The position numbers and the translations under genes were made by a program. A stretch of 64,000 nt of DNA from an uncultured Aquitalea sp. (GTDB lineage: Bacteria; Pseudomonadota; Gammaproteobacteria; Burkholderiales; Chromobacteriaceae). The DNA is taken from positions 186,001 through 250,000 of the forward strand of contig NZ_CAMFLA010000001.1 of NCBI RefSeq assembly GCF_945957525.1, read 5' to 3'. A model generated the notes under the pieces. The model worked only from the letters and a program-made list of their open reading frames with translations. It ran no database searches and was not told the DNA's origin. Positions 33,370 through 44,968 of this stretch are shown here, piece after piece. The first letter of the stretch is position 1; the number at the start of each line of letters is the position of its first letter.

Positions 33370-33552
33370 CTAGCGCAGCCAGCGGGCAATCAGCCAGAAG
33401 AGGGTAAGCAGCAGGCCAAAACCGCCAGTCCAACGGAATAGCCGCTTAACCCGCATGAGATAGAGCGGGTTGCGGGTGAGGGCATAGTTGATCAAGGCCC
33501 AGCCGAACAGCAGGACAATGACCAGCACCCACAACCGCCAGAACAACAGCAT
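33370..33552 (-). CDS. Small two-span membrane protein coupled to lpxC
   Basis: The protein has 60 aa, with two hydrophobic spans ([18 protein letters not shown] and [13 protein letters not shown]) joined by a basic loop ([11 protein letters not shown]). This suggests an inner-membrane hairpin. The ATG lies 2 bases after the lpxC stop codon, so translation is probably coupled. I do not recognise a named family. Its position makes a link to envelope synthesis plausible but unproven. Confidence 0.7.
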   Translation of the reverse strand: MLLFWRLWVLVIVLLFGWALINYALTRNPLYLMRVKRLFRWTGGFGLLLTLFWLIARWLR

Positions 33553-33554
33553 GT

Positions 33555-34469
33555 TCAGGCGGCCTCGGGCAGGCGGTGGAAACTGGACGGCGCGTCCAGC
33601 GGGTCCTGGAAGCTAACGTATTCCCAGGCGGAGGGGTCCTCCAGCAATCGGCGCAGCAAGGTGTTGTTCATCGCATGGCCGGACTTGTGGCCGGAGAAGG
33701 CGGCAATGAGCGGGTGACCGACAATGTAGAGATCGCCAATGGCATCGAGGATCTTGTGACGGACGAACTCGTCCGGAAAACGCAGGCCTTCTGGATTCAG
33801 CACGTACTCGTCGTCGATGACAATGGCGTTGTCCAGGCTACCGCCCAAGCCCAGCCCGTGCTGCCGCATGTATTCCACTTCATGCATGAAACCAAAGGTG
33901 CGGGCGCGGCTGATCTCGTCCAGATAGGAATGACCGGCAAAGTCGATTTCCACCTTTTGCGGCGCGAGATTGAAAGCGGGGTGATTGAACTCGATGGACA
34001 GAGTGACGCTGAAACCGTCTTTGGGGTCGAGGCGCACCCATTTATCGCCTTCCACAACCTCCACCGGCTTGAGCACCCGGATAAAGCGCTTGGGAACAGG
34101 CTGTTCCACGACGCCGGCGGTTTGCAGCAGGTAGATGAAAGGGGCGGCGGACCCATCCATGATGGGAATTTCCGCCGCCGTGACCTCAACGATGAGGTTG
34201 TCGATGCCGAAACCCGCAAAGGCCGACATCAAGTGCTCGATCGTGCCGACACGCACGCCGGTGTCGTTCACCAGCGTGGAGGAGAGGCGCGTGTCGTTGA
34301 CGAGCATGGGTTCGGCTTTCACCTCCACCGGCTCGGGCAAGTCGGTACGGCGAAAGACGATCCCGGCATCGGGAGCAGCCGGCTTCAGGGTGAGCTTCAC
34401 CCTTTCTCCGGAATGCAGGCCGACGCCTGTGGCGCTTATCGCTTGTTTCAGCGTGCGCTGGAATATCAT
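33555..34469 (-). CDS. lpxC: UDP-3-O-acyl-N-acetylglucosamine deacetylase
   Basis: This zinc enzyme commits UDP-acyl-GlcNAc to lipid A synthesis. It has 304 aa and is cytoplasmic. It starts [38 protein letters not shown] gives the first zinc histidine, [12 protein letters not shown] is conserved, and [18 protein letters not shown] holds further zinc and catalytic residues. AAGG lies upstream of the ATG. It closes the dcw cluster as in many proteobacteria but has its own likely promoter (TGCTAGAAT, minus strand) in the 115-bp gap after ftsZ. Confidence 0.97.
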   Translation of the reverse strand: MIFQRTLKQAISATGVGLHSGERVKLTLKPAAPDAGIVFRRTDLPEPVEVKAEPMLVNDTRLSSTLVNDTGVRVGTIEHLMSAFAGFGIDNLIVEVTAAEIPIMDGSAAPFIYLLQTAGVVEQPVPKRFIRVLKPVEVVEGDKWVRLDPKDGFSVTLSIEFNHPAFNLAPQKVEIDFAGHSYLDEISRARTFGFMHEVEYMRQHGLGLGGSLDNAIVIDDEYVLNPEGLRFPDEFVRHKILDAIGDLYIVGHPLIAAFSGHKSGHAMNNTLLRRLLEDPSAWEYVSFQDPLDAPSSFHRLPEAA

Positions 34470-34502
34470 GTGAACCTTCTCTCAACCGATCGGGAAAACC
34501 CG

Positions 34503-34511
34503 ATTCTAGCA
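34503..34511 (-). promoter_or_regulatory. Candidate extended -10 promoter of lpxC
   Basis: On the minus strand the sequence reads TGC-TAGAAT, an extended -10 with 5 of 6 matches, about 35 bases before the lpxC ATG. No good -35 is seen. It overlaps a small ATCGGG/CCCGAT hairpin (34489-34504). Confidence 0.45.
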
Positions 34512-34551
34512 CAGGAGAAACCTGGGCTTTATTGATTGATCGTCACACTTC

Positions 34552-34568
34552 AATAGTTATTAACTATT
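34552..34568. repeat. A+T-rich inverted repeat between ftsZ and lpxC
   Basis: AATAGTTA and TAACTATT flank a single T. This 17-bp near-palindrome stands out in G+C-rich surroundings and lies about 15 bases beyond the ftsZ stop. It could be a protein-binding site or part of the ftsZ transcript end. Confidence 0.45.
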
Positions 34569-34583
34569 CTCTTTTCAGCGTCC

Positions 34584-35768
<1,185 letters not shown>

Positions 35769-35838
35769 TTGCCTCTCCTCAAAGTTACGATGAGCACTAC
35801 TGCAACTCATGGGTACTACTGCCCGAAAAAATAAACGC

Positions 35839-37077
35839 TTAGAAATTGCTGCCGAACCAGGCCTTCATCCGCGAGAACATGTGACCAACGCCGCCGGTTT
35901 CCGGCTTGTTGCTCACCACGGTGTGAATCTGGTCCTTGCCGTACAACAACAGGCCCACGCCAGTGGAGAAGCGCGGGGTCTTCACCACTTCAGCCAGGCC
36001 GCCTACATACTTGGGCACGCCAACACGCACCGGCATGTGGAACACCTCTTCGGCCAACTCCACCATGCCCGGCATCAGGCTGGCGCCGCCGGTCAGCACG
36101 ATGCCGGACGACAGCAGGTCTTCAAAACCGCTGCGACGCAACTCCTGCTGTACCAGTTGGAACAGTTCTTCCACGCGCGGCTCCACCACTTCGGCCAAGG
36201 TGGCGCGGGACATCTGGCGCGGACCGCGTTCGCCCACGCCCGGCACTTCGATCATCTGGCCGGGGTCGGCCATGGACACCAGCGCCACGGCGTGCTGGAT
36301 CTTGATGTCTTCCGCTTCCTTGGTGGGAGTGCGCAGCGCCATGGCGATGTCGTTGGTCACCTGATCGCCGGCGATCGGAATCACCGCGGTATGACGGATC
36401 GCGCCGTTGGCGTACACGGCGATGTCGGTGGTGCCGCCGCCGATGTCGATCAGACATACGCCCAGGTCCTTCTCGTCCTCGGACAGCACCGCGATGGCGG
36501 AAGCCATCGGCTGCAGCACGAGGTCGGACACTTCCAGACCGCAACGACGCACGCACTTGGTCACGTTTTGCGCCGCGGATACCGCGCCGCTGACGATGTG
36601 CACCTTGGCTTCCAGTCGCACGCCGCTCATGCCCAGCGGTTCCCGCACGCCTTCTTGGCCGTCGATGCTGTATTCCTGGGTCAGGATGTGCAGCACCTGA
36701 TGATCCGGCGGGATGGACACGGCGCGCGCGGTTTCAATCACGCGGTCGATGTCCATCTGGGTAACTTCGCGATCCTTGATGGCCACCATGCCGTGCGAGT
36801 TGATGCTCTTGATATGGCTGCCCGCAATGCCGGCGAACACCTCGTGAATCTTGCAGTCGGCCATCAACTCGGCCTCTTCCAGCGCGCGCTGGATGGCCTG
36901 TACCGTTGATTCGATATTCACCACCATGCCGCGCTTCAGACCGCGCGAGGGGGTCTGGCCCATGCCGATGATATTCAGCTGACCGTCGTCCAGAACTTCC
37001 GCGACAATCGCCACGATCTTGGACGTGCCGATATCGAGACCGACCAGCATGTTCTTGCTTTCCTTGGGTTTACTCAC
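35839..37077 (-). CDS. ftsA: Cell division protein FtsA
   Basis: This actin-like ATPase of 412 aa ties FtsZ to the membrane. The start region VGLDIGTSKIVAIVAEV is the phosphate-1 loop, VCLIDIGGGTTDIAVY is phosphate-2 and GIVLTGGASLMPGM the adenosine motif. The C-terminal amphipathic helix (MFSRMKAWFG) is the membrane anchor. I prefer the GTG start at 37077, with GGAG 6 bases upstream. It gives the usual short N-terminal tail before VGLDIGT. The ATG at 37050 also has an AAGGA upstream and remains possible. The 11-mer repeat occurs once (36048) and its 10-base core once more (36189). Confidence 0.94.
   Translation of the reverse strand: MSKPKESKNMLVGLDIGTSKIVAIVAEVLDDGQLNIIGMGQTPSRGLKRGMVVNIESTVQAIQRALEEAELMADCKIHEVFAGIAGSHIKSINSHGMVAIKDREVTQMDIDRVIETARAVSIPPDHQVLHILTQEYSIDGQEGVREPLGMSGVRLEAKVHIVSGAVSAAQNVTKCVRRCGLEVSDLVLQPMASAIAVLSEDEKDLGVCLIDIGGGTTDIAVYANGAIRHTAVIPIAGDQVTNDIAMALRTPTKEAEDIKIQHAVALVSMADPGQMIEVPGVGERGPRQMSRATLAEVVEPRVEELFQLVQQELRRSGFEDLLSSGIVLTGGASLMPGMVELAEEVFHMPVRVGVPKYVGGLAEVVKTPRFSTGVGLLLYGKDQIHTVVSNKPETGGVGHMFSRMKAWFGSNF
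36048..36058 (-). repeat. GTTGGCCGAAG repeat, inside ftsA
   Basis: One of 19 copies. It is in sense, read Glu-Leu-Ala-Glu-Glu. A second, shorter 10-base copy (without the leading G) lies at 36189-36198. Confidence 0.85.
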
Positions 37078-37096
37078 CTGTCGCTCCAGCTGCGTA

Positions 37097-37822
37097 TCAC
37101 TTTTTAACCTGCGCCGGCGGAGCCTTGTAATCAGGCATCCGCACGGCAAATCCATTCGGGTAGCGCATGTCCACGTAGTCGATGTGGTACGGCAGCGCTG
37201 CCAGTTTGTCCTTCCAGTAGAGGGCGAAACGCCCCACTCTGGCTTCCACGTCACCCCGCCCCAGATCGAGCTTGACGCCGTTGTCCAACCCCACTTGCCA
37301 TGCCCGCCGCGGCGACAGCCAGATTTCCTGCGGCTTGAGTCCGGTGGCGGCAAGGCCGCTGCCGAGCTTGCCAAGCATCTGAGCCATGTCTTTTTCCGCG
37401 CCGGCAGGGCCGTGGAAAATCGGCAGGGCCTGATCGCTGGCGGCGTCGAAACGCTCGCCGAACTTGTCCACCAGACCGTTCTCGCCCCAGCGCGCCAGCG
37501 CCACATGCTCCTCGACGCCGATTTCCAGCGCATCCGGCCAGCGGCGGCGTACTTGCGCGTCGCGAACCCACGGCAGTTTGCCGAAGGCGGCGCGGGTCTT
37601 GTCGATGTCCAGCGTAAAGAACGTACCGGTCAGTTCGTGTTCGGCAATGAACTTGAGCTGCTCCGGCGTTACCCGCTTCATTTGCCCCTGAATCTGGATC
37701 TTCTTCACCGGAAACACCGGCGCGTGGGTGACCCAGAATCCAGCGGCGTACACCAGCATCAACAGCGAGAGGCCCAGCAGAAGATTGGCCAGGCTTCTGA
37801 GCAGTTGATGGTTATCCCACAT
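37097..37822 (-). CDS. ftsQ: Cell division protein FtsQ
   Basis: This bitopic membrane protein of 241 aa recruits FtsB and FtsL to the septum. It has a short cytoplasmic tail, one span ([21 protein letters not shown]), then the periplasmic POTRA domain ([21 protein letters not shown]) and the beta domain ([31 protein letters not shown]). It overlaps the ddl end by 11 bases and lies 19 bases before ftsA. Confidence 0.95.
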   Translation of the reverse strand: MWDNHQLLRSLANLLLGLSLLMLVYAAGFWVTHAPVFPVKKIQIQGQMKRVTPEQLKFIAEHELTGTFFTLDIDKTRAAFGKLPWVRDAQVRRRWPDALEIGVEEHVALARWGENGLVDKFGERFDAASDQALPIFHGPAGAEKDMAQMLGKLGSGLAATGLKPQEIWLSPRRAWQVGLDNGVKLDLGRGDVEARVGRFALYWKDKLAALPYHIDYVDMRYPNGFAVRMPDYKAPPAQVKK

Positions 37823-38723
37823 GCACCATATCCAGCACTTTGAGACAGAGGTCTTCGTAGCTCAGGCCGCGCACCCGCGCCGCCATCGGCACCAGGCTGT
37901 GGCTAGTCATCCCCGGATTGGTATTCACTTCCAGCAGATAAATGCCGCCTGCCTCGTCCATCAGGAAATCCACCCGGCCCCAACCGTTGCCGCCCACCAC
38001 GCGGAAGGCGGTCAGCGCCAGGTCGCGCGCGCGTTGCTCCAGCTCTTCACTCAGGCCGGACGGACAACGGTAAACCGTGTCGTCGCGGAAATACTTGGCC
38101 TGATAGTCATAAAACTCGGTGGCCGGCTCAATCTTGATGGTCGGATAGGCTTCGTCGCCGATGATCGAACAGGTGTACTCGCCGCCGCCGATGAAACGCT
38201 CCGCGATCACCAGCTTGTCGTACTTGCGCGCCTCTTCATAAGCCGCCTTCAAATCACCCGCCGACTTCACCTTGGTGACGCCGATGCTGGAACCTTCGGT
38301 AGCCGGTTTCACGAACAGCGGCAGCCCCAAGCGGGCCTCCACGGCAGCGAAATCACTGCTGTCGTCCAGCAGTTCAAACGCCGGAATCGGCAAGCCCGCG
38401 CCCTGCCACAGCAGTTTGGTGCGCCACTTATCCATGCAGATGGCCGACGCCATCACACCGCAGCCGGTGTAAGGGATGCCCATGGTTTCCAGTGCGCCCT
38501 GCAAGGTGCCGTCCTCGCCGAAGGGGCCGTGCAGGATGATGAATACGCGGTCGAAGCCTTCCTCTTTCAAGGCCGACAACGGCTTTTCCGCCGGGTCGAA
38601 CTTGTGGGCGTCCACGCCTTTGGACTGCAAGGCGCTCAATACCCCCGCGCCGCTCATCAGCGACACTTCGCGCTCAGCGGAGCCGCCGCCCATCATCACC
38701 GCCACTTTGCCGTACTGCTTCAT
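37812..38723 (-). CDS. ddl: D-alanine--D-alanine ligase (DdlB type)
   Basis: This ATP-grasp enzyme of 303 aa makes D-Ala-D-Ala for the pentapeptide. Its sequence includes [19 protein letters not shown], the [23 protein letters not shown] region, [14 protein letters not shown] (substrate serine loop), the [23 protein letters not shown] metal site and a C-terminal SYEDLC. GGAAGG precedes the ATG. It is part of the dcw cluster between murC and ftsQ. The motifs fit the DdlB length class. Confidence 0.97.
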   Translation of the reverse strand: MKQYGKVAVMMGGGSAEREVSLMSGAGVLSALQSKGVDAHKFDPAEKPLSALKEEGFDRVFIILHGPFGEDGTLQGALETMGIPYTGCGVMASAICMDKWRTKLLWQGAGLPIPAFELLDDSSDFAAVEARLGLPLFVKPATEGSSIGVTKVKSAGDLKAAYEEARKYDKLVIAERFIGGGEYTCSIIGDEAYPTIKIEPATEFYDYQAKYFRDDTVYRCPSGLSEELEQRARDLALTAFRVVGGNGWGRVDFLMDEAGGIYLLEVNTNPGMTSHSLVPMAARVRGLSYEDLCLKVLDMVHVG

Positions 38724-38774
38724 TCACTTTCCTTCCGGAGCCGCCTGCGGCAGCCCCATCCAATAACCTGTTGA

Positions 38775-40169
38775 CTACTTGGCTTGCGCCACCAGCTTGC
38801 CCGGTACCGCGCCAATGGAGCCGGCGCCCATGGTGACGACGACGTCGCCGTCGCGCGCCATGTTGAAGATGCTTTCCGGCATGTCGGCAATCTGCTCGAC
38901 AAACAGCGGCTCCACCTTGCCGGACACGCGAATGGCGCGGGCCAGGGCTCTGCTGTCTGCGGCCACGATGGGGGCTTCGCCTGCGGCGTACACTTCGGAC
39001 AGCAGCAGTGCGTCAACACCGTTGAGCACCTTGACGAAATCTTCGAACAGGTCGCGCGTGCGGCTATAGCGGTGCGGCTGGAAGGCCAGCACCAGGCGCT
39101 TTTCCGGGAACGCGCCGCGCACAGCCGCCAGCGTGGCGGCCATTTCCACCGGGTGGTGGCCGTAATCGTCCACCAGCGTGAAGCTGCCGCCGTCCCGCGC
39201 GGCCACTTCGCCGTAACGCTGGAAGCGCCGACCCACACCAGCAAACTCCGCCAGACCCTTCTGAATGGACGCGATATCCGCGCCGCACTCGAAACCGATG
39301 GCGATGGCGGCCAAGGCGTTGAGCACGTTGTGGCGGCCCGGCAGATTGAGCACCACCGGGAAGCGCTGCGTGCTGCCGTTGCGGGCTACCACGTCGAAAT
39401 GCATCTGGCCGCCCACAGCACGCACGTTTTCGGCGTAGATGTCGGCAGAGTCGTCCAGACCGTAAGTCGTCACCGGCTTGGTGATGCGCGGACGGATCTC
39501 GCGCACATGCGGGTCGTCCACGCACAACACCGCGCGGCCGTAGAACGGCAAACGGTGCAGGAAGTCCACGAACGCCTGCTTCAGCTTGTCGAAGCTGTGG
39601 TCGTAGGTGTCCATGTGATCGGCGTCGATATTGGTGACCACGGCCATGACCGGAGCCAGGTGCAGGAAAGAGGCGTCGGATTCGTCCGCCTCAGCCACTA
39701 GGAATTCGCCGGAACCCAGACGGGCGTTGGTGCCGGCGGCAGTCAGCTTGCCGCCGATCACGAAAGTGGGATCCAGCCCGCCAGCCGCCAGCACGGAAGC
39801 GGTAAGGCTGGTGGTAGTGGTCTTGCCGTGCGTGCCGGCGATGGCAATACCCTGCTTGAAGCGCATCAGTTCGGCCAACATCATGGCGCGCGGAATCACC
39901 GGAATGCGGCGCTCGCGGGCGCGCAGGACTTCCGGGTTGTCCGCCTTCACTGCGGTGGAGGTCACCACCACGTCGGCGCCTTCCATATATGTGGCATCGT
40001 GGCCAAAGAATACCTTGGCACCCTGCGCCGCCAGTCGCTGGGTCGCAGCGCCGTCAGCCATGTCTGAGCCGGAAACGCTATAGCCGAGGTTGAGCAGCAC
40101 CTCGGCGATACCGCACATGCCGACACCGCCGATGCCGACAAAGTGAATGTGTTTGACCCTGTGTTTCAT
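38775..40169 (-). CDS. murC: UDP-N-acetylmuramate--L-alanine ligase
   Basis: This cytoplasmic Mur ligase of 464 aa adds the first amino acid (L-Ala) to UDP-MurNAc. It has the N-terminal Rossmann-like UDP-binding part ([19 protein letters not shown]), the P-loop [12 protein letters not shown], the central [14 protein letters not shown] and the C-terminal [17 protein letters not shown]. The next gene in the cluster, ddl, supplies the D-Ala-D-Ala used by MurF. AAGAG lies upstream of the ATG. Confidence 0.97.
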   Translation of the reverse strand: MKHRVKHIHFVGIGGVGMCGIAEVLLNLGYSVSGSDMADGAATQRLAAQGAKVFFGHDATYMEGADVVVTSTAVKADNPEVLRARERRIPVIPRAMMLAELMRFKQGIAIAGTHGKTTTTSLTASVLAAGGLDPTFVIGGKLTAAGTNARLGSGEFLVAEADESDASFLHLAPVMAVVTNIDADHMDTYDHSFDKLKQAFVDFLHRLPFYGRAVLCVDDPHVREIRPRITKPVTTYGLDDSADIYAENVRAVGGQMHFDVVARNGSTQRFPVVLNLPGRHNVLNALAAIAIGFECGADIASIQKGLAEFAGVGRRFQRYGEVAARDGGSFTLVDDYGHHPVEMAATLAAVRGAFPEKRLVLAFQPHRYSRTRDLFEDFVKVLNGVDALLLSEVYAAGEAPIVAADSRALARAIRVSGKVEPLFVEQIADMPESIFNMARDGDVVVTMGAGSIGAVPGKLVAQAK

Positions 40170-40205
40170 GTTCGTCTCTTGCCTGTCGTGGCGCTTGCGC
40201 GCCGC

Positions 40206-41297
40206 TTACTGTTCTTCCGTGAGCGCCTGGCACAAGTCCGCCACGCGGGCTGCTGCCCCCGGGCGGGCCAGCATCCTGGCGCGTTCAGCCATCGTCAGCA
40301 GACGGGTCCGGTCAAGACCGGACAGCTCGTCCGCCAGACGGCGGGCCGACAATTCCTGTTGCGGCAGATGCAGCGCCGCACCTTCTTGCGCCATCCACAC
40401 CGCGTTGTCGCGCTGGTGCGAGGTGGTGGACACCACCAGCGGCACCAGCATGCTGGCCACGCCCGCCGCGCACAGTTCGCTCACCGTGATGGCGCCCGCG
40501 CGGCAGACAATCACATCGCACTGGGCGAGGCAGGCCGGCATGTCATCAATGAATGGCAGCAGCGTGACCGCATCGGCCAGGCCAGCAGCTTCGTAAGCCG
40601 CGCGCACTTCTGCCAGATTGGCTTCGCCGGTTTGATGCACCAGCTGCGGCCGGGCTTCCGGCGCCATCAGGGCCAATGCCTGGGGCAGGGTCTGATTCAA
40701 TACCTGCGCCCCCAGGCTGCCGCCCACCACCAGCACCCGCAGCGCGCCGCTGCGGCCAGAGAAGCGCTCGGCCGGTGCCGGCAGTTGTTCGATCTCGGCG
40801 CGTACCGGGTTGCCGGACACCAGCGCCTTGTTGCCCACCGCCTTGGCGGCGCTGCCGTCAAAGCCGCACACCAACTTGCGGGCAAAAGGCAGCAGGGCCT
40901 TGTTGCTCAACAGCAGGCTCGCGTCGGCGTTCACCAGCACCAGCGGCTTCCACAGCAGCGCGCTGATCAGGCCGCCCGGCAGGCAGACATAGCCGCCCAT
41001 GCCCAGCACCACATCCGGTCGGTGCCGCAGCATCAGGCTGAGCGAACGACCAAAGGCGCCCAGCAACTGGAACACGCCCTTGATCGACCCTGCCAGGCCC
41101 TTGCCGCGCACCCCGTGAAACGCCAGGCGCTCCAGCGGGAAACCGGACGGCGGCACCAGCTTGTTTTCCATGCCGCGCTCGGTGCCCAGCCACACCACCG
41201 TCCAGCCGCGACGCGCCAGTTCTTTGCCCACGGCGAGGCCCGGGACGATGTGCCCGCCGGTGCCTGCTGCCATGATCATCACTGTGCGCTTGCTCAT
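40206..41297 (-). CDS. murG: Undecaprenyl-diphospho-muramoylpentapeptide beta-N-acetylglucosaminyltransferase
   Basis: This peripheral membrane GT28 enzyme of 363 aa adds GlcNAc to lipid I to make lipid [23 protein letters not shown] is the first glycine loop, [14 protein letters not shown] the lipid-facing part and [16 protein letters not shown] the second loop. [16 protein letters not shown] and [18 protein letters not shown] bind the UDP-sugar. It lies between ftsW (34-bp gap) and murC (36-bp gap). Confidence 0.97.
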   Translation of the reverse strand: MSKRTVMIMAAGTGGHIVPGLAVGKELARRGWTVVWLGTERGMENKLVPPSGFPLERLAFHGVRGKGLAGSIKGVFQLLGAFGRSLSLMLRHRPDVVLGMGGYVCLPGGLISALLWKPLVLVNADASLLLSNKALLPFARKLVCGFDGSAAKAVGNKALVSGNPVRAEIEQLPAPAERFSGRSGALRVLVVGGSLGAQVLNQTLPQALALMAPEARPQLVHQTGEANLAEVRAAYEAAGLADAVTLLPFIDDMPACLAQCDVIVCRAGAITVSELCAAGVASMLVPLVVSTTSHQRDNAVWMAQEGAALHLPQQELSARRLADELSGLDRTRLLTMAERARMLARPGAAARVADLCQALTEEQ

Positions 41298-41331
41298 ATC
41301 CGATTCGTCCTTCTTGCAGCCGGTCGGCCGC

Positions 41332-42489
41332 TTACACCTTGAAGCCGCGCATGATGCGACGGTTTTCGTAATCCACTCTCAACAGCACGGCCATGGCGAC
41401 GAGGTTCATCATCATGGCGGAGCCGCCAAAGGACATCAGCGGCAGGGTGAGGCCCTTGGTGGGCAACAGGCCCATGTTCACGCCAATGTTGAAAAACACC
41501 TGAATGCCAAGCCAGATACCCAGCCCTTGCGCCACCAGCGCCTGATAGAAGCGCTCCAGCTTCTTGCACTCCACGCCGATGTGGAAAGCGCGACGGACAA
41601 TCCAGGCATACAGGCCAATGAGGATGCAGATGCCGACAAAACCGAACTCTTCGGCAATCACGGCCATGATGAAGTCGGTATGGGCTTCGGGCAGGTAGAA
41701 CAGTTTTTCGATGCTGCCGCCCAGTCCCACGCCGAACCACTCGCCGCGACCGATGGCGATCAGCGAATGCGACAGCTGATAACCCTTGCCGTAGGGATCG
41801 TCCCAAGGGTCCATGAAACCCAGCACGCGCTTGAGGCGGTACGGCGAAGAGATGATCAGCAACACGATGGCCACCACCGCCATCACGGCCAGGCCGGAGA
41901 AAATGCGCATATTGATGCCGCCGAGGAAGAGGATCCCCATGGCAATCGACATCACAACCATCAGCGCGCCGAAGTCCGGTTCGCGCAGCAGCAGGAAGGC
42001 CACCACGACCATGGCCATGAACATCGGCGCAAAACCTTCTTTCAGGCTGTGCAGCTTGTGGGTCTTGCGCACCGTGTAATCCGCGGCGTACAGCACCGTG
42101 GCGAACTTCATGATTTCCGATGGCTGCAGATTGAGCACAAACAGGGAAATCCAGCGCCGCGAGCCATTCACCACCCGTCCAATGCCGGGAATCAGCACCA
42201 GAATCAGCAGCGCGATGCCAATCATGAACAACTGGCCGGAATATTTTTGCCAGAATTTGGTGGGCACCTGAAACGCCACATAGGCGGCGGAGAGGCCGAT
42301 CACCATGAACACGATGTGGCGAAGCAGGTAGAAGTAACGGTTCTGCGTGGCGGCATCCGCCTCGGCATACGCGATGGACGCGGAGTACACCATCACCAGA
42401 CTGATGGACAGCAGCAGGGCAAGCGCCCAGGCCAGCGCCTCGTCCAGGGGTTTGATGGCCGCGTAGCGGCTGCCGCCGTGAACCATCAT
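41332..42489 (-). CDS. ftsW: Septal peptidoglycan glycosyltransferase FtsW
   Basis: This SEDS-family polytopic membrane protein of 385 aa polymerises lipid II at the septum together with Fts[18 protein letters not shown] is the first span. The large loop with [20 protein letters not shown] is the SEDS hallmark, and [22 protein letters not shown] and [21 protein letters not shown] follow. The first of two adjacent ATGs (42489) overlaps the murD stop by 4 bases (ATGA), which is why I chose it. The further upstream frame is out of family. Confidence 0.96.
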   Translation of the reverse strand: MMVHGGSRYAAIKPLDEALAWALALLLSISLVMVYSASIAYAEADAATQNRYFYLLRHIVFMVIGLSAAYVAFQVPTKFWQKYSGQLFMIGIALLILVLIPGIGRVVNGSRRWISLFVLNLQPSEIMKFATVLYAADYTVRKTHKLHSLKEGFAPMFMAMVVVAFLLLREPDFGALMVVMSIAMGILFLGGINMRIFSGLAVMAVVAIVLLIISSPYRLKRVLGFMDPWDDPYGKGYQLSHSLIAIGRGEWFGVGLGGSIEKLFYLPEAHTDFIMAVIAEEFGFVGICILIGLYAWIVRRAFHIGVECKKLERFYQALVAQGLGIWLGIQVFFNIGVNMGLLPTKGLTLPLMSFGGSAMMMNLVAMAVLLRVDYENRRIMRGFKV

Positions 42490-43868
42490 GACCGACCCGC
42501 CCCGGCCTGCTCGGCCTTGATCTGACGCGCGGTGTCGATGAACACCTGCGCGCGGTGGGCGTAATTGCGGAACATGTCCAAGCTGGCGCACGCCGGCGAC
42601 AGCAACACCACGTCGCCCGCTTGCGCCAGACGAGCGGCTTCACGGGTGGCTTCTTCCAGCGTGGCGCAGTCGATCAGCGGCAGGTTGGCCGAAGACAGCG
42701 CGGCGCGGATGCGCGGCGCATCGCGGCCAATCAGCAACACGGCGCGTGCGATGCGGCGGCAGGCAGGCAGCAGCGGGCTGAAGTCCTGGCCCTTGCCGTC
42801 ACCGCCGGCAATCAGCACCACCGGGCGGGTCATGCCGTTGAGGGCGGCCTCGGTTGCGCCCACATTGGTGCCTTTGGAATCATCAATGAAGCTGACGCCG
42901 CCGAACTCTTCCACCAACTCCACCCGGTGGGACAAGCCCTGGAAACTGCGCAAGCCGGCGTACATGGCTGCGCGATCCACGCCGATGCCGTCGCACAAGG
43001 CCATGGCGGCCAGCGCATTGGCGGCATTGTGCAGGCCCTGTAATTGCAAATCGGCCAGCGGGAAAACCGGCGCGCCGTCCACAGCCAACTGGAAGCCCGC
43101 TTCGGCCGACCCTTGCAAGGCATAATCGGCAGCCTGCTTGAGCGAGAACCACTTCACTGCATGCCCTGGGCGCACCATGGCGTGAGCCAACGCGTCGTCG
43201 CGGTTCAGTACCTGCAAACCACGGCCATTGAATACAGCGGTCTTGGCGTGCGCGTAGTCCAGCAGGTCGCTGTAACGGTCAAGATGATCTTCGGAAATAT
43301 TCAGCACGGTGGCGGCGTCCGCCTCCAGGCTGAAGGTGGTTTCCAGCTGGAAGCTGGACAACTCCAGCACCCACACCTCAGGCAGTTTGCCTTGTTGTTC
43401 GCGCTCCAGTAGCGCCTCCAGCACCGCCAGACCGATATTGCCGGCAATGATGGTGTCGAGCCCGGCCGCGAGGCACAGATGCCCCACCAAGCTTGTCACC
43501 GTGGTCTTGCCGTTGGAGCCGGTAATGGCGATGACCTTGCCGCCCTTGCCCTTGATGGCGCGGGCCAGGATTTCCACATCGCCCACCACTTCGCCGCCGG
43601 CGCGACGGAAAGCCGCCACCGCCGGGTTGGAGAGCGGAACGCCAGGGCTGGTCACCAGCATGTCCACGCCGGCGAAAGTGGCGTCGGCAAATGGACCCAC
43701 GCGCAATTCGGCGTCCGGCACATGGCGGCGCAGTTCGGCCACCCGCTCCTCGGACGGCTTGCTGTCCGCCACCACCACGCGCGCGCCATGGGCCGCGAGA
43801 TAGCGCGCGGCGGCAAGCCCCGAGCCTCCCAGACCCACTACGGCGATGCGACGATCAGCGTAAGACAT
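42486..43868 (-). CDS. murD: UDP-N-acetylmuramoylalanine--D-glutamate ligase
   Basis: This cytoplasmic Mur ligase of 460 aa adds D-Glu to UDP-MurNAc-Ala. Its motifs are [21 protein letters not shown] at the N-terminus, the P-loop [24 protein letters not shown] and the C-terminal [24 protein letters not shown] precedes the ATG. The 11-mer repeat lies inside it in the antisense phase, so codons read Ser-Ala-Asn. It overlaps ftsW by 4 bases. Confidence 0.97.
   Translation of the reverse strand: MSYADRRIAVVGLGGSGLAAARYLAAHGARVVVADSKPSEERVAELRRHVPDAELRVGPFADATFAGVDMLVTSPGVPLSNPAVAAFRRAGGEVVGDVEILARAIKGKGGKVIAITGSNGKTTVTSLVGHLCLAAGLDTIIAGNIGLAVLEALLEREQQGKLPEVWVLELSSFQLETTFSLEADAATVLNISEDHLDRYSDLLDYAHAKTAVFNGRGLQVLNRDDALAHAMVRPGHAVKWFSLKQAADYALQGSAEAGFQLAVDGAPVFPLADLQLQGLHNAANALAAMALCDGIGVDRAAMYAGLRSFQGLSHRVELVEEFGGVSFIDDSKGTNVGATEAALNGMTRPVVLIAGGDGKGQDFSPLLPACRRIARAVLLIGRDAPRIRAALSSANLPLIDCATLEEATREAARLAQAGDVVLLSPACASLDMFRNYAHRAQVFIDTARQIKAEQAGAGRS
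42684..42694 (+). repeat. GTTGGCCGAAG repeat, inside murD
   Basis: One of 19 copies. It is antisense to murD, whose codons read Ser-Ala-Asn. This is a third reading phase for the motif. Confidence 0.85.
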
Positions 43869-43881
43869 GATTTCCGTTTCC

Positions 43882-44967
43882 TCAGCGCAGCTTGATGGTG
43901 GACAGGCCGGCCAGCACCAGCATCATGGTGATGATCCAGAAACGGACCACCACCTGGGTTTCCTTCCAGCCCTTCAATTCGTAGTGATGGTGCAAGGGCG
44001 CCATGCGGAACACCCGTTTGCCGGTAAGCTTGAACGAGCCCACTTGGATCATCACCGACAGAGCCTCCATCACGAACAGGCCGCCCATGATGAACAGCAC
44101 GATTTCCTGACGCACGATCACGGCCACAGTGCCCAGGGCCGCGCCCAGCGCCAGTGCGCCGACATCGCCCATGAACACTTGCGCCGGATAGGCGTTGAAC
44201 CAGAGGAAGCCCAAGCAGGCCCCGCATATGGCGGCGCAGAACACCACCACCTCATGCGCGCCGGGAATGAAAGGCAGCCCCAGATATTTGGAGAACACGG
44301 CGTGGCCATGCACGTAGGCGAAGATGGACAGGCCGGCGGCCACCAGTACCACCGGCAGGGCGGCAAGGCCGTCCAGACCGTCAGTCAGGTTCACCGCGTT
44401 TGAGGTGCCGACAATCACCAGATAGGTCAGTACGCAAAAGCCCACCGCGCCCAGCGGGTAAGCAATGGTCTTGAAGAAGGGCACGATGAATTCGGTGGAC
44501 GCCGGCAGCTTGGCGGTGGCGATCAGGAACACGCCGGCGGCAATGGCCAGCGTGGATTGCCATACCATCTTGAAGCGGGCGGACACGCCTTTCGGGTCCT
44601 TGTACACCACCTTGCGCCAGTCGTCGTAAAAGCCCAGCGCGCCAGTGCCCAGCATCACGGCCAGCAGCAGCCAGACGTATTTGTTGGACAGGTCGGCCCA
44701 CAGCAGGGTGGTCAGCGTGATGGACAGCAAAATCAGCGAGCCGCCCATGGTGGGCGTGCCGGCTTTCACCAGATGGGTTTGCGGACCGTCGTTGCGCACG
44801 GCCTGGCCCACTTTGAGTTCGGTCAGCTTGCGGATGACCCAGGGGCCCATCATCAGCGAGATGGTCAGCGAGGTAAGCGCGGCCATCACGGCGCGCAGCG
44901 TCACATAATTGAATACATTGAAGGCCCGAATGTGGGACCCGAGGAGTTCGGCTAGCCAGAGCAGCAC
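43882..44967 (-). CDS. mraY: Phospho-N-acetylmuramoyl-pentapeptide-transferase
   Basis: This ten-span inner-membrane enzyme of 361 aa moves phospho-MurNAc-pentapeptide onto undecaprenyl phosphate, making lipid I. It has [14 protein letters not shown], the catalytic [51 protein letters not shown] and [13 protein letters not shown]. The start codon is GTG (44967), one base after the murF stop, so translation is probably coupled. Confidence 0.97.
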   Translation of the reverse strand: MLLWLAELLGSHIRAFNVFNYVTLRAVMAALTSLTISLMMGPWVIRKLTELKVGQAVRNDGPQTHLVKAGTPTMGGSLILLSITLTTLLWADLSNKYVWLLLAVMLGTGALGFYDDWRKVVYKDPKGVSARFKMVWQSTLAIAAGVFLIATAKLPASTEFIVPFFKTIAYPLGAVGFCVLTYLVIVGTSNAVNLTDGLDGLAALPVVLVAAGLSIFAYVHGHAVFSKYLGLPFIPGAHEVVVFCAAICGACLGFLWFNAYPAQVFMGDVGALALGAALGTVAVIVRQEIVLFIMGGLFVMEALSVMIQVGSFKLTGKRVFRMAPLHHHYELKGWKETQVVVRFWIITMMLVLAGLSTIKLR

Positions 44968-44968
44968 G

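Noticed and set aside
36189-36198. Possible twentieth copy of the repeat in ftsA
   Set aside because: It has the 10-base core TTGGCCGAAG but is preceded by C, not G, so I did not count it in the 11-mer set.
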